A stretch of DNA of 64,000 nucleotides. Source: CAVPHV01 sp963704825 (lineage in GTDB: Bacteria > Actinomycetota > Acidimicrobiia > Spongiisociales > UBA5794). Shown in pieces: positions 51,442 through 60,737 of the stretch (position 1 is its first letter; every line of letters begins with the position of its first letter). The DNA is taken from the NCBI GenBank assembly GCA_963704825.1, contig CAVPHV010000014.1:569482-633481 (forward strand), given 5' to 3'. The notes under the pieces were generated by a model. It saw only the letters and a list, made by a program, of their open reading frames with translations. It made no database searches and was not told the DNA's origin. The position numbers and the translations under genes were made by a program.

Positions 51442-52045
51442 CTTCTACGGGGCGGATTCGTTTACGTATGTCGCCAACGACGGGGCAGCGGATTCGAATG
51501 AGGCGACGGTGACGATCACGGTGGTGTCGGTGAATGACGCGCCGGTGGCGGATGCGGATGGTCCGTATGTCGGCGTTGGTGGGTGAGTTGGTGGTGTTTG
51601 ATGGGTCGGGGTCGTTTGATCTCGATGGCACGATCGTCACCTTTGAGTGGGACTTCGGTGACGGTTCCACTGGGGGGGGTGTCGCCGAGTCATACGTATT
51701 CGTCGGCGGGGCTGTATGTGGTGTCGTTGACGGTGACCGACGATGGTGGATTGTCGGATACCGCGACGTCGTCGGCTGATATTGGCGAGGTGCCGAATGC
51801 GGCGCCGGTGGCGGCTGATGACGCGTACACGACGGATGAGGACACGCTGCTTGTCGGTGGCGGCGCCGGGTGTGTTGGGGAACGACGTTGATCCTGATTT
51901 GGATCCGTTGACCGCGGCCGTTCGTGTCTGACGTGTCGCATGGGTCGTTGACGCTGAATGCGGACGGGTCGTTCAGCTATGCCCCTGCCCCTGACTTCTA
52001 CGGGGTCGGATTCGTTTACGTATGCGCCAACGACGGGGCAGCGAT
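50695..52045 (+). repeat. 552-base protein repeats of copy A (two units plus a partial third)
   Basis: Units begin at 50695, 51247 and 51799, each starting GCGGCGCCGGTGGCGGC and encoding a cadherin-like plus a PKD domain (184 residues). The second and third are variants not found in copy B within the window (PAPDFYGADSF, VANDGAADSN). The third breaks off around 52045. Confidence 0.85.
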
Positions 52046-52050
52046 TCGAC
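51442..52050 (+). pseudogene. Frameshifted tail of surface protein copy A
   Basis: Protein similarity to the repeats continues without substitution-type decay but hops frames at about 51426, 51571, 51680, 51855, 51918 and 52006, mostly where one base is extra relative to the other units (for example GGGGGGGG at 51674-51681). It ends abruptly inside a cadherin-like domain near 52045, against the upstream region of the next gene. Either consensus errors or a truncated, decaying gene end. Confidence 0.7.
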
Positions 52051-52066
52051 TGGAGAAGAGGCCAAG

Positions 52067-52453
52067 ATGATTGCGGCCGGTTTCCTGGTAGCCGCGGCGG
52101 TATTTGGAGGACTCTGGCTTATGGAGCTCGCCGGGTTCCGAATGAGAGTCCCGGTCGAAACCATGGCGCGGGGCCGGTCCCAAATGACCTGGGTGATGGC
52201 TTCGATCGGATTGGGATGCTTGGTCATTGGCGTGGTGTTGGCGTCGGGCAAGGTAGCCGGCGTGACTCTTGCCGACTGGGCGGGTCCCTACGTTCTCGTC
52301 GCGACTGGTCTGGTGATGTGGGTCGTGTCGAGGCTGTGGCCAGAACGGTTCTACCCCGATCCGGGCTGGTACCGCACGATGCGCCGCGTCTACAACGTCG
52401 TCGGCGTCGCCTCGATCATCCTGCTCGTCGCGGCACCGTTCGTCGGCCGGTGA
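52067..52453 (+). CDS. Small membrane protein of unknown function
   Basis: A 128-residue protein with four predicted helices (IAAGFLVAAAVFGGLWLMEL; MASIGLGCLVIGVVLASG; GPYVLVATGLVMWVVSRLW; VVGVASIILLVAAPFV). GGAGAAGAGG precedes the ATG at 52067. It starts right after the broken surface-protein repeats and is followed ten bases later by the PH-domain gene, likely one operon. Confidence 0.6.
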   Translation: MIAAGFLVAAAVFGGLWLMELAGFRMRVPVETMARGRSQMTWVMASIGLGCLVIGVVLASGKVAGVTLADWAGPYVLVATGLVMWVVSRLWPERFYPDPGWYRTMRRVYNVVGVASIILLVAAPFVGR

Positions 52454-52463
52454 GCAGGACGCC

Positions 52464-52958
52464 TTGACGCAGCGGGACGCGTACACAACCGACGTCTGGG
52501 ATGATCTGCGGGTGAGGCAATATCGCATCCAAATCCCCGAGCAACGCTGGCAGATGTGGGGCGCTCCCGTGCTCTGGGCTCTTGGGGGCTACTACACGTT
52601 GATAGCTCCCGGCGTCACTCCGACCAGACTGCTCGTCTATTTGGGCGTCGGCCTGGGCGCGACTCTCCTCGCGTACCGCCTCTACCGTGCCGGCATTGTC
52701 GCCACGGACGACGGTGTCGAAGTGCGGATGGCATTTCGCGATGTGAAGCTCGGGTGGGATGAGATAGACGGCTTCAGCGACGGGCTGTCCTTCTTCGGAC
52801 CTGTTGTTCAGATACAGCTCGAGTCGGGGAAACGTATCAAGTCGCTAGGTACCGCCGCCGGGAGCCCAGTCGGCGGTGATGAGAGCCTGGAGGACCTCAG
52901 AAGCGCACTCGTTGTTCTCAATCGCCTGAATGAGGAGCACACTCAGCGTCCTGGGTGA
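52464..52958 (+). CDS. Bacterial PH-domain membrane protein
   Basis: A 164-residue protein starting with TTG at 52464. Two helices (about 33-72) precede a bacterial PH-like domain (YRAGIVATDDGVEVRMAFRD, VKLGWDEIDGFSDG, VQIQLESGKRIKSLGTA), similar to the bPH_6 group common in actinobacteria. Function unknown. It ends 19 bases before the peroxidase stop of copy B. Confidence 0.65.
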   Translation: MTQRDAYTTDVWDDLRVRQYRIQIPEQRWQMWGAPVLWALGGYYTLIAPGVTPTRLLVYLGVGLGATLLAYRLYRAGIVATDDGVEVRMAFRDVKLGWDEIDGFSDGLSFFGPVVQIQLESGKRIKSLGTAAGSPVGGDESLEDLRSALVVLNRLNEEHTQRPG

Positions 52959-52977
52959 ACGTCAACGGCGTCCTTCC

Positions 52978-54372
52978 CTACCGATCCACCGGCAACCCGC
53001 TCGGTACCCGTTCCGGGATCAGATGCCCCAGGTCTGACGCCGCGGGGTCGGTCAGCGCGCCGAGGAATGCCACCAGGTCGGCGATCTCGGCGTCGCTGAG
53101 GTCGGGTACGGCGAGGGTGGGGTCGATGGCGTCGATCAGGCGCTGGATGAACTGGTCGGGGTCGAGGAAGTAGATGGCGGGGCCGACGGTTTGGGTCGGG
53201 TCGTAGCTGGTCAGCGACGCCGCGGGATCCATGTGGTGCCGAATCACCGCTTCGAGTGAACTGAAGGCGCCGTCATGGGTCCATGGTCCGGTGATCGTCA
53301 CGTTGTGCAGCGGGGGAGTGCGGAAGGCATACATGTCCTCCTCCGCAAACGTCTCCCGACCGCGACCGTGATCCTCCGGGGCCTCCTCGCTCTTGCCGGG
53401 ACCAACCTGGGGGACCGCAAGCGCATGGGTCTGCTGGTCCGTGAGCAGCGGGCCGGTGTGGCACGTCGCACACGTTGCCTTGCCGTAGAACAGTTCGGCA
53501 CCGCGCCGCGCCTCCTCGCTCAACGCGGCGTCGTCGCCCTGGAGAAACCGATTGAAAGGGCTCTCGACGAACGTGAAGGCATCCACCTCGAAGGCGCCGA
53601 TGGCGTTGGCGGCGTGGTGGAAGTCGATCTCCTCCAACGCCACGTCCGGGTACGCCGCCGCAAACAACTCCCGGTACTCCTCAACCTCCAGCAACCGGGC
53701 CGTCAGCGCTGCCCACATCCCGGTGAAGTCCTCGGAGTCCACCTCAGCGATCTCGTTGAGGTCGCCGTTGACATCCTCATCACCGCGGAAGCCGCGCATC
53801 TCACCCGCCGAGGTGACGGGGATCAGCGCCTGGGCGGCAACCACACTGTCCATCCCCTCAGGGGTCTCCTCCTCGGCCGGCGTTACGAATCCCGTCTCTG
53901 TCGTCCCGCTGACCCGGTTGTCCCAGAACATCGTGGCCCACTCGGCTTGGCCCCGGTTGTAGACCTCGGGGGCGTTCCGAGGAATCAACCCGCCCTCGGC
54001 GAGTTGCCGCTCGGTTCCCAGCCCTTCGCCGCCGGACCCGATCGACAAGGAGAGCGCATCGCCGCTGGCCAGGCTGGGGTGGTGGCAGGTGGCGCAGCTG
54101 ATGTTGCGATTGCCGCTCAGGATCGGATCGAAGAACAGCGCTTGGCCCAACTCGATCAGCGCCGGGTCCGCCTCGGGAGCGGCAACCAAGGGGGTGACGG
54201 CGTGCGGCTCCAGCAGGGCCCGGACGGCGGCGGGTTCCGGTGTCGACGAGCCGCCGCGCGCGATGAGTCCGATCGCCACTCCGGCAGCAATCGCAACGAC
54301 GACTGCCACCGGGATCACCCAGCGTCGGGTGCGGCCATGCGGAGTCGGCGCGGTCGGAGTGTCTTCGCTCAC
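52978..54372 (-). CDS. Di-haem cytochrome c peroxidase/MauG-like protein, copy B
   Basis: Second copy of the 464-residue membrane-anchored di-haem protein, with both CATCH haem sites intact. It differs from copy A at about 18 bases, mostly silent; visible changes are AEEDMY for AEKDMY and EWATMF for EWNTMF. Both copies keep full-length frames, so neither is decaying. If both are expressed, dosage of this haem protein would be doubled. Confidence 0.87.
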   Translation of the reverse strand: MSEDTPTAPTPHGRTRRWVIPVAVVVAIAAGVAIGLIARGGSSTPEPAAVRALLEPHAVTPLVAAPEADPALIELGQALFFDPILSGNRNISCATCHHPSLASGDALSLSIGSGGEGLGTERQLAEGGLIPRNAPEVYNRGQAEWATMFWDNRVSGTTETGFVTPAEEETPEGMDSVVAAQALIPVTSAGEMRGFRGDEDVNGDLNEIAEVDSEDFTGMWAALTARLLEVEEYRELFAAAYPDVALEEIDFHHAANAIGAFEVDAFTFVESPFNRFLQGDDAALSEEARRGAELFYGKATCATCHTGPLLTDQQTHALAVPQVGPGKSEEAPEDHGRGRETFAEEDMYAFRTPPLHNVTITGPWTHDGAFSSLEAVIRHHMDPAASLTSYDPTQTVGPAIYFLDPDQFIQRLIDAIDPTLAVPDLSDAEIADLVAFLGALTDPAASDLGHLIPERVPSGLPVDR

Positions 54373-54398
54373 GTCACCAGTCTTGTGCCAAGCCCGGA

Positions 54399-55001
54399 TT
54401 ACGACAACGCAGGCTTGAAATGCGGGCGAGACGCCTCAAAGCTAGTGATCTCGTCGGCGTGCTGCAGTGTGAGCGCCACGTTGTCGAGACCGTTGACGAG
54501 CCGGTGCTTGGCGAATGGGTCGATCTCGAAGCTTGCCTCGAACCCGGCGGCGATCACCAGCTGCTTCTCGAGGTCGACGGTGATGGTATTCGTCGGGTCT
54601 TCGGCCAACTCGGTCAGTACCCCGACCTCGGCCTCGGTGAGCACCACCGGCAGCAAGCCGATGTTGATGCAGTTGTTGTAGAAAATGTCGGCAAACGAGG
54701 GGGCGATCAACGCCTTGACGCCCCAATCCTCCAGCGCCCACGGGGCATGCTCGCGCGACGAACCCGATCCGAAGTTGGGTCCGGTCACCAGCACCGCCGC
54801 GTTCATGTACTCGGGCCGGTTGAGCACGAAATCGGGGATCAGTTCGCCCTCGTGGTCGTAGGCCCAGTCGTAGAACAGGAACGGGCCGAAGCCCGAGCGC
54901 TCTACCCGCTTGAGGAACTGCTTTGGGATGATCTGGTCCGTGTCGACGTTGGATCGCGGCAAGGGCGCCATTTGACCGGTGATGGTGGAGACCGGGTTCA
55001 T
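54399..55001 (-). CDS. leuD: 3-isopropylmalate dehydratase small subunit, copy B
   Basis: A 200-residue LeuD identical to copy A except for one residue (ITSFEAS). The GPNFGSGSSREHAPWAL and NCINIGLLPV blocks are present. The ATG overlaps the leuC stop as in copy A. A second leuCD pair is unusual, since most bacteria carry one isopropylmalate isomerase. Confidence 0.92.
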   Translation of the reverse strand: MNPVSTITGQMAPLPRSNVDTDQIIPKQFLKRVERSGFGPFLFYDWAYDHEGELIPDFVLNRPEYMNAAVLVTGPNFGSGSSREHAPWALEDWGVKALIAPSFADIFYNNCINIGLLPVVLTEAEVGVLTELAEDPTNTITVDLEKQLVIAAGFEASFEIDPFAKHRLVNGLDNVALTLQHADEITSFEASRPHFKPALS

Positions 55002-56404
55002 GACCAACTCCTCACGTCGACGAAGTGGCCGGCAATCGCCGCTGCTGCCGCCATCTGCGGACTGACCAGGTGGGTGCGTCCGCCCCGGCCCTGCCGACCC
55101 TCGAAGTTGCGGTTCGAAGTCGAAGCGCAGCGTTCGCCGGGGAGCAGGATGTCGGGGTTCATCCCGAGGCACATCGAGCAACCCGCGTCGCGCCACTCGA
55201 ACCCGGCGTCGAGGAAGACCCGGTCGAGGCCCTCTTCCTCTGCCTGCAGCTTCACCAGCCCCGACCCCGGCACCACCATGGCCTTGACGTCGGGATGGAC
55301 CGTCTTGCCGGCGATGATCTCGGCGGCCGCCCGCAGATCAGAGATACGCCCGTTGGTGCATGAACCGAGGAACACCCGATCGATCGGAATGTCGACCATC
55401 GGCGTCCCGGCCACCAGGTCCATGTAGGTGAGGGCCCGGGCGGCGTTGTCGCGGTCGAGCAGGTCGGCAAAATCTTCGGGGAAGGGCACTGCCTCGGTGA
55501 CGCCGACGGTCTGCGCCGGGTTGGTGCCCCACGACACGAACGGCTCGAGGTCCGCCGCATCGATGAACACCTCTTCGTCGAAGACGGCGTCGTCGTCGGT
55601 GGAGAGCGTCCGCCAGTACTCGAGCGCGTTGTCCCACTCGTCTCCGCTCGGGGCGTAGTTGCGGCCCTTGAGGTAGGCGAAAGTGGTCTCGTCGGGAGCG
55701 ATCAGCCCGGCCCGGGCGCCACCCTCGATCGACATGTTGCAGATGGTCATCCGGCCCTCCATCGACAGCGCCTCGATGGCCGAGCCGCGGTACTCGATGA
55801 CATAACCGACGCCGCCGCCGACACCGATGCGCTTGATGATGCCGAGGATGATGTCCTTGGCGGTGACGCCGCGGGGGAGTTGCCCATCGACGGTGATCGC
55901 CATCGACTTGGGGCGCACCTGGGGCAGGGTCTGAGTGGCGAGCACATGCTCGACCTCGGAGGTGCCGATGCCGATGGCGAGCGCCCCGAAGGCACCGTGG
56001 GTGGCGGTGTGCGAGTCGCCGCACACGATCGTCATCCCCGGCTGGGTGATGCCCTGCTCCGGGCCGATCACGTGGACGATGCCTTGGCGAGGATCGTTGA
56101 TGTTGAACAGCGTGATGTCGTTGGCGGCACAGTTGGCGACCAGGGTGTCGATCTGCTTCTTGGAGAGTGGGTCCTTGATGCCGAGGGCGCGGCCTTCGGT
56201 GGGAACGCCGTGATCGATCGTCGCCAGGGTCAGGTCGGGGCGACGCACCGGCCGGCCGGCGAGGGCGAGCGCCTCGAAGGCCTGCGGTGAGGTGACCTCA
56301 TGCACGAGGTGCAGGTCGACGAAGAGCAGATCCGGTTCGCCTTCGGCGCGGCGGACGACATGGTCGTCCCAGACCTTCTCGTACAGGGTGCGTGGTGCGG
56401 ACAA
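54998..56404 (-). CDS. leuC: 3-isopropylmalate dehydratase large subunit, copy B
   Basis: A 468-residue LeuC from TTG 56404, with GGGAG upstream exactly as in copy A. Cluster-ligand motifs GSCTNGR and CSMCLGMN are intact. I see only three base differences from copy A over 1.4 kb, and none appears to change the protein. Confidence 0.92.
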   Translation of the reverse strand: MSAPRTLYEKVWDDHVVRRAEGEPDLLFVDLHLVHEVTSPQAFEALALAGRPVRRPDLTLATIDHGVPTEGRALGIKDPLSKKQIDTLVANCAANDITLFNINDPRQGIVHVIGPEQGITQPGMTIVCGDSHTATHGAFGALAIGIGTSEVEHVLATQTLPQVRPKSMAITVDGQLPRGVTAKDIILGIIKRIGVGGGVGYVIEYRGSAIEALSMEGRMTICNMSIEGGARAGLIAPDETTFAYLKGRNYAPSGDEWDNALEYWRTLSTDDDAVFDEEVFIDAADLEPFVSWGTNPAQTVGVTEAVPFPEDFADLLDRDNAARALTYMDLVAGTPMVDIPIDRVFLGSCTNGRISDLRAAAEIIAGKTVHPDVKAMVVPGSGLVKLQAEEEGLDRVFLDAGFEWRDAGCSMCLGMNPDILLPGERCASTSNRNFEGRQGRGGRTHLVSPQMAAAAAIAGHFVDVRSWS

Positions 56405-56563
56405 CGGAGACTCCCAATCGGCGGCTGCTATTCGGCGCCTTCTACTCGGCAGAGGAAGGGATAGTAGACCCCGGCCGCGAGCAGTCGTGCGGTCCGGTTC
56501 GAGGGCGATTCTTACCTCGCACCTCGACCGTAGTATCGGCTGCAGGAACCAAAGGAGGAACGC

Positions 56564-57085
56564 ATGGCGATGCCGCCCGAGCTCGAGGCCGCCTACAACG
56601 CTCAGATCACGATGGAATACGGAGCCGCATACTCGTACCTCGGCATGAGTGCCTGGTTCGAAGCGGAGGGTCTGCCCGGCATGGCCGCGTGGATGCGGGC
56701 CCAGTCCGCCGAGGAACTCACCCATGCCCACCGCTTCCTCGACTTCGTGCTCGATCGCGATGGTCGGGTTGAGCTGGGGCCGATCCCTGCTCCCTCATTC
56801 GACTTCAAGGCTCCGCTCGACGTCTTCCGTCAATCGCTGGCCCAGGAGCAGGCCGTCACGGCATCGATCAACAACATCTATGCCCTTGCCATCAACGCCA
56901 AGGACTTTGCCTCCAACCCGCTTCTCGACTGGTTCGTTGCCGAGCAGGTCGAAGAGGAGGCCTCGGTGCAGCAGATCATCGACGACCTGGTGCGCGCCGG
57001 TGACACCGGGCACACCATCCTGATGATCGACCGCGAGCTTGGCGCCCGCGGCGGCGCAGCTGAGGCGGCGCCCGCCGGGGAGTAG
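56564..57085 (+). CDS. ftnA: Ferritin, copy B
   Basis: A 173-residue ferritin with the same protein sequence as copy A; the one base difference seen (GCACCC/GCTCCC) is silent. Ferroxidase residues, ribosome site and the upstream divergent promoter region are all conserved. Confidence 0.92.
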   Translation: MAMPPELEAAYNAQITMEYGAAYSYLGMSAWFEAEGLPGMAAWMRAQSAEELTHAHRFLDFVLDRDGRVELGPIPAPSFDFKAPLDVFRQSLAQEQAVTASINNIYALAINAKDFASNPLLDWFVAEQVEEEASVQQIIDDLVRAGDTGHTILMIDRELGARGGAAEAAPAGE

Positions 57086-57572
57086 CGGCTCTCCTCAGGA
57101 CGATCCGGAGGTTCCTTGGGGGATCATCGATCCGGCGGATCTCAGCGTCGTTGAGTTACTGGAGCCGGGCGAGCTCCTCGATTCAATCGATCGCTTCAAC
57201 GAGACGTGGTTCCAGGGCTCCTATGGCGAGCAGGTCATCGTCTTGGACCGACCGACAAAGGCGACCTGGCCCAATTCCCGCGAATCGCCCCTCGGTCAGA
57301 GATTTCGCACGCGGGTGTGTGGGCCACGGTCTCGATGGACGTTTCCGGGCTCGGCGAGATCGCCCCTGCAAGCCTCACCCGCGGGTACACGACCGAAGAG
57401 TCCGCGATCTATGGGCTGGACCCCTGCCCAGCCACTTTGGAGCAGGTGATGGAGCGCAACGGCGGGGTGGGTTGGTCGCCACCCGATCCGAGCCGGAATT
57501 TTCCACCATTCGGCCCTAGGAATCTGGTGCCGTCGTTGGAGAGAATCGTGAGACGCACTGGTGGAGGTTGCT
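57086..57572 (+). other. Gap with a frame-broken ORF of unknown function, copy B
   Basis: Same 487-base stretch as 49344-49830, with one base difference seen near its start (CTCCTC for CTCGTC). The apparent one-base frame change in the middle is present in both copies, so it predates the duplication or reflects the true sequence. No intact gene is recognisable. Confidence 0.4.
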
Positions 57573-60500
57573 GTGGGTGCAATGGGGAAGCGTTTCTTGT
57601 TCGCTCGCGTCCTCAGGGGGCGTGGCTCATTATTGGTGGTCATCCTGACGTTGATGTTTCTCGGGCTGCCTGGGCAGCCCGCTTCCTTTTCCGGGATGGC
57701 AGCCGCAGCGGGGACGTCGGATACCGGCATTGCCCTTTGGGCTAACTCCTCGGGCGGCAGCGGGGGTTTGGTCTTGTCTGCGAGCTCCTCGACGGCGAAT
57801 GGCTTGGTCCATTCCAATCGGGACCTGAAGATCAGCGGTTCGCGCAACTTGCTGTTGGGGGGTACCGAATACGGGCGGCGGTTGCAGCTAAAGGGTCACA
57901 AGAACGTCATCAATCCTCCGGCTGCGAAGGTCGCACCGGGTGGTTCTCCGATTGAGTTCGATATAGGCGACTATCGGCCTGGAGGTGCGGCGGCGGTCGC
58001 GGCGGGGCAGGAGTACTTCGACGCTACCGCTGAGTGCGAACTCGAGGGGAAGTGGAAGCGCCACGGCAGCGGCGTTGAAATCCCGAGTGGGTTGCACTAC
58101 GTGCCGTGCGATGTGGTCATCAGTGGAGCCGATATCACGGGATCGTTCACCATCGTGGCGGAGGGCACTATTCGGGTCGCCGGAGCGGGCGCGACGATGG
58201 GCCCCGGGTTTGCAGGTGATCTCCTGTTCTTCTCGAATGCCGCGAGAGGAAACGCGATCTGGATTGCGGGCGAAGGCTCCACCTTCGACGGATTCCTCTA
58301 CGCCCCCCGAGGGACTTCGACGCTTGCCGGTGCGTCCCACGACTTGCGCTGTGGGATGGTGGCCAACAAGGTCGCGTTGAAGGGCTCGGGACACGAGGTT
58401 GCCGGCGATCCGACCTGCGGCGCGGCTACCGGAAATGCGGCGCCGGTGGCGGCTGATGATGCGTACACGACGGATGAGGACTCACTGCTCGAGGTGGCGG
58501 CGCCTGGGGTGTTGGGGAACGATTTTGATCCGGATGTGGATCCGTTGACGGCGGTGTTGGTGTCTGACGTGTCTGATGGCACGTTGACGCTGGGTGCGGA
58601 TGGGTCGTTGACGTATGCGCCTGATCCAGGGTTCTTTGGGTCGGATGCGTTTACGTATGTCGCCAGTGATGGTGTGGCGGATTCGAATGTGGCGACGGTG
58701 TCGATCACGGTGGTGTCGGTGAACGACGCTCCGGTGGCGGATGCGGGTGGTCCGTATTCGGCGTTGGTGGGTGAGTTGGTGGTGTTTGAGGGGTCGGGGT
58801 CGTTTGATTTGGATGGCACGATCGTCACGTATGAGTGGGACTTTGGTGACGGTTCGACTGGTTCGGGGGTGGCACCGGATCATGCGTATTTGTCGGCGGG
58901 GCTGTATGTGGTGTCGTTGACGGTGACTGATGATGGTGGGTTGTCGGATACCGCGACGTCGTCGGCTGATATTGCCGAGGTGCCGAATGCGGCGCCGGTG
59001 GCGGCTGATGATGCGTACACGACGGATGAGGACTCACTGCTCGAGGTGGCGGCGCCTGGGGTGTTGGGGAACGATTTTGATCCGGATGTGGATCCGTTGA
59101 CGGCGGTGTTGGTGTCTGACGTGTCTGATGGCACGTTGACGCTGGGTGCGGATGGGTCGTTGACGTATGCGCCTGATCCAGGGTTCTTTGGGTCGGATGC
59201 GTTTACGTATGTCGCCAGTGATGGTGTGGCGGATTCGAATGTGGCGACGGTGTCGATCACGGTGGTGTCGGTGAATGACGCTCCGGTGGCGGATGCGGGT
59301 GGTCCGTATTCGGCGTTGGTGGGTGAGTTGGTGGTGTTTGAGGGGTCGGGGTCGTTTGATTTGGATGGCACGATCGTCACGTATGAGTGGGACTTTGGTG
59401 ACGGTTCGACTGGTTCGGGGGCGGCACCGGATCATGTGTATTTGTCGGCGGGGCTGTATGTGGTGTCGTTGACGGTGACTGATGATGGTGGGTTGTCGGA
59501 TACCGCGACGTCGTCGGCTGATATTGCCGAGGTGCCGAATGCGGCGCCGGTGGCGGCTGATGATGCGTACACGACGGATGAGGATGTGGTGCTGTCGGTG
59601 GCGGCGCCGGGGGTGTTGGGGAACGATTTTGATCCGGATGTGGATCCGTTGACGGCGGTGTTGGTGTCTGACGTGTCTGATGGCACGTTGACGCTGGGTG
59701 CGGATGGGTCGTTGACGTATGCGCCTGATCCAGGGTTCTTTGGGTCGGATGCGTTTACGTATGTCGCCAGTGATGGTGTGGCGGATTCGAATCAGGCGAC
59801 GGTGTCGATCACGGTGGTGTCGGTGAACGACGCTCCGGTGGCGGATGCGGGTGGTCCGTATTCGGCGTTGGTGGGTGAGTTGGTGGTGTTTGAGGGGTCG
59901 GGGTCGTTTGATTTGGATGGCACGATCGTCACGTATGAGTGGGACTTTGGTGACGGTTCGACTGGTTCGGGGGTGGCACCGGATCATGCGTATTCGTCGG
60001 CGGGGCTGTATGTGGTGTCGTTGACGGTGACTGATGATGGTGGGTTGTCGGATACCGCGACGTCGTCGGCTGATATTGCCGAGGTGCCGAATGCGGCGCC
60101 GGTGGCGGCTGATGATGCGTACACGACGGATGAGGACTCACTGCTCGAGGTGGCGGCGCCTGGGGTGTTGGGGAACGATTTTGATCCGGATGTGGATCCG
60201 TTGACGGCGGTGTTGGTGTCTGACGTGTCTGATGGCACGTTGACGCTGGGTGCGGATGGGTCGTTGACGTATGCGCCTGATCCAGGGTTCTTTGGGTCGG
60301 ATGCGTTTACGTATGTCGCCAGTGATGGTGTGGCGGATTCGAATGTGGCGACGGTGTCGATCACGGTGGTGTCGGTGAATGACGCTCCGGTGGCGGATGC
60401 GGGTGGTCCGTATTCGGCGTTGGTGGGTGAGTTGGTGGTGTTTGAGGGGTCGGGGTCGTTTGATTTGGATGGCACGATCGTCACGTATGAGTGGGACTTT

Positions 60501-60737
60501 GGTGACGGTTCGACTGGTTCGGGGGCGGCACCGGATCATGCGTATTTGTCGGCGGGGCTGTATGTGGTGTCGTTGACGGTGACTGATGATGGTGGGTTGT
60601 CGGATACCGCGACGTCGTCGGCTGATATTGCCGAGGTGCCGAATGCGGCGCCGGTGGCGGCTGATGATGCGTACACGACGGATGAGGATGTGGCTGCTGT
60701 CGGTGGCGGCGCCGGGGGTGTTGGGGAACGATTTTGA
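57573..60737 (+). CDS. Giant surface protein with cadherin-like and PKD repeats, copy B (5' part)
   Basis: The open frame gives 1,054 residues. A signal peptide (RGSLLVVILTLMFLGLPGQP) and a ~250-residue N-terminal adhesin-like domain are followed, from residue about 289, by four near-identical 184-residue units. Each has a cadherin-like Ig domain (ADDAYTTDED, NDFDPDVDPLTAVLVSDVSD, FGSDAFTYVASDG) and a PKD domain (DAGGPYSALVGEL, YEWDFGDGSTGSG). The start is GTG 57573 with GGAGG five bases upstream. An extra C near 60693 (GTGGCTGCTG versus GTGGTGCTG in unit 3) breaks the frame; similarity resumes downstream. The whole protein probably exceeds 2,100 residues. Likely a calcium-stabilised stalk for adhesion (inference). 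Confidence 0.8.
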   Translation: MGAMGKRFLFARVLRGRGSLLVVILTLMFLGLPGQPASFSGMAAAAGTSDTGIALWANSSGGSGGLVLSASSSTANGLVHSNRDLKISGSRNLLLGGTEYGRRLQLKGHKNVINPPAAKVAPGGSPIEFDIGDYRPGGAAAVAAGQEYFDATAECELEGKWKRHGSGVEIPSGLHYVPCDVVISGADITGSFTIVAEGTIRVAGAGATMGPGFAGDLLFFSNAARGNAIWIAGEGSTFDGFLYAPRGTSTLAGASHDLRCGMVANKVALKGSGHEVAGDPTCGAATGNAAPVAADDAYTTDEDSLLEVAAPGVLGNDFDPDVDPLTAVLVSDVSDGTLTLGADGSLTYAPDPGFFGSDAFTYVASDGVADSNVATVSITVVSVNDAPVADAGGPYSALVGELVVFEGSGSFDLDGTIVTYEWDFGDGSTGSGVAPDHAYLSAGLYVVSLTVTDDGGLSDTATSSADIAEVPNAAPVAADDAYTTDEDSLLEVAAPGVLGNDFDPDVDPLTAVLVSDVSDGTLTLGADGSLTYAPDPGFFGSDAFTYVASDGVADSNVATVSITVVSVNDAPVADAGGPYSALVGELVVFEGSGSFDLDGTIVTYEWDFGDGSTGSGAAPDHVYLSAGLYVVSLTVTDDGGLSDTATSSADIAEVPNAAPVAADDAYTTDEDVVLSVAAPGVLGNDFDPDVDPLTAVLVSDVSDGTLTLGADGSLTYAPDPGFFGSDAFTYVASDGVADSNQATVSITVVSVNDAPVADAGGPYSALVGELVVFEGSGSFDLDGTIVTYEWDFGDGSTGSGVAPDHAYSSAGLYVVSLTVTDDGGLSDTATSSADIAEVPNAAPVAADDAYTTDEDSLLEVAAPGVLGNDFDPDVDPLTAVLVSDVSDGTLTLGADGSLTYAPDPGFFGSDAFTYVASDGVADSNVATVSITVVSVNDAPVADAGGPYSALVGELVVFEGSGSFDLDGTIVTYEWDFGDGSTGSGAAPDHAYLSAGLYVVSLTVTDDGGLSDTATSSADIAEVPNAAPVAADDAYTTDEDVAAVGGGAGGVGERF

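Larger units (their letters stand above)
52978..59072. repeat. Copy B of the ~6.1-kb direct duplication
   Basis: Direct repeat of 45236-51330 at offset 7,742. It contains the same five genes and the same frame-broken gap. Unlike copy A, the surface gene continues through many more repeats. The 927 bases between the copies (52051-52977) carry two unrelated genes that do not recur in the window. Confidence 0.9.

Noticed and set aside
51420..51445. Programmed frameshift at the first break in surface protein copy A
   Set aside because: No slippery heptamer is present, and many similar one-base shifts occur along the same repeats, in both copies; errors or decay explain them better.
45236..59072. 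The duplicated block as a transposon or integrative element
   Set aside because: I see no transposase, integrase, terminal inverted repeats or target-site duplication at the edges; the left edge simply coincides with a stop codon.
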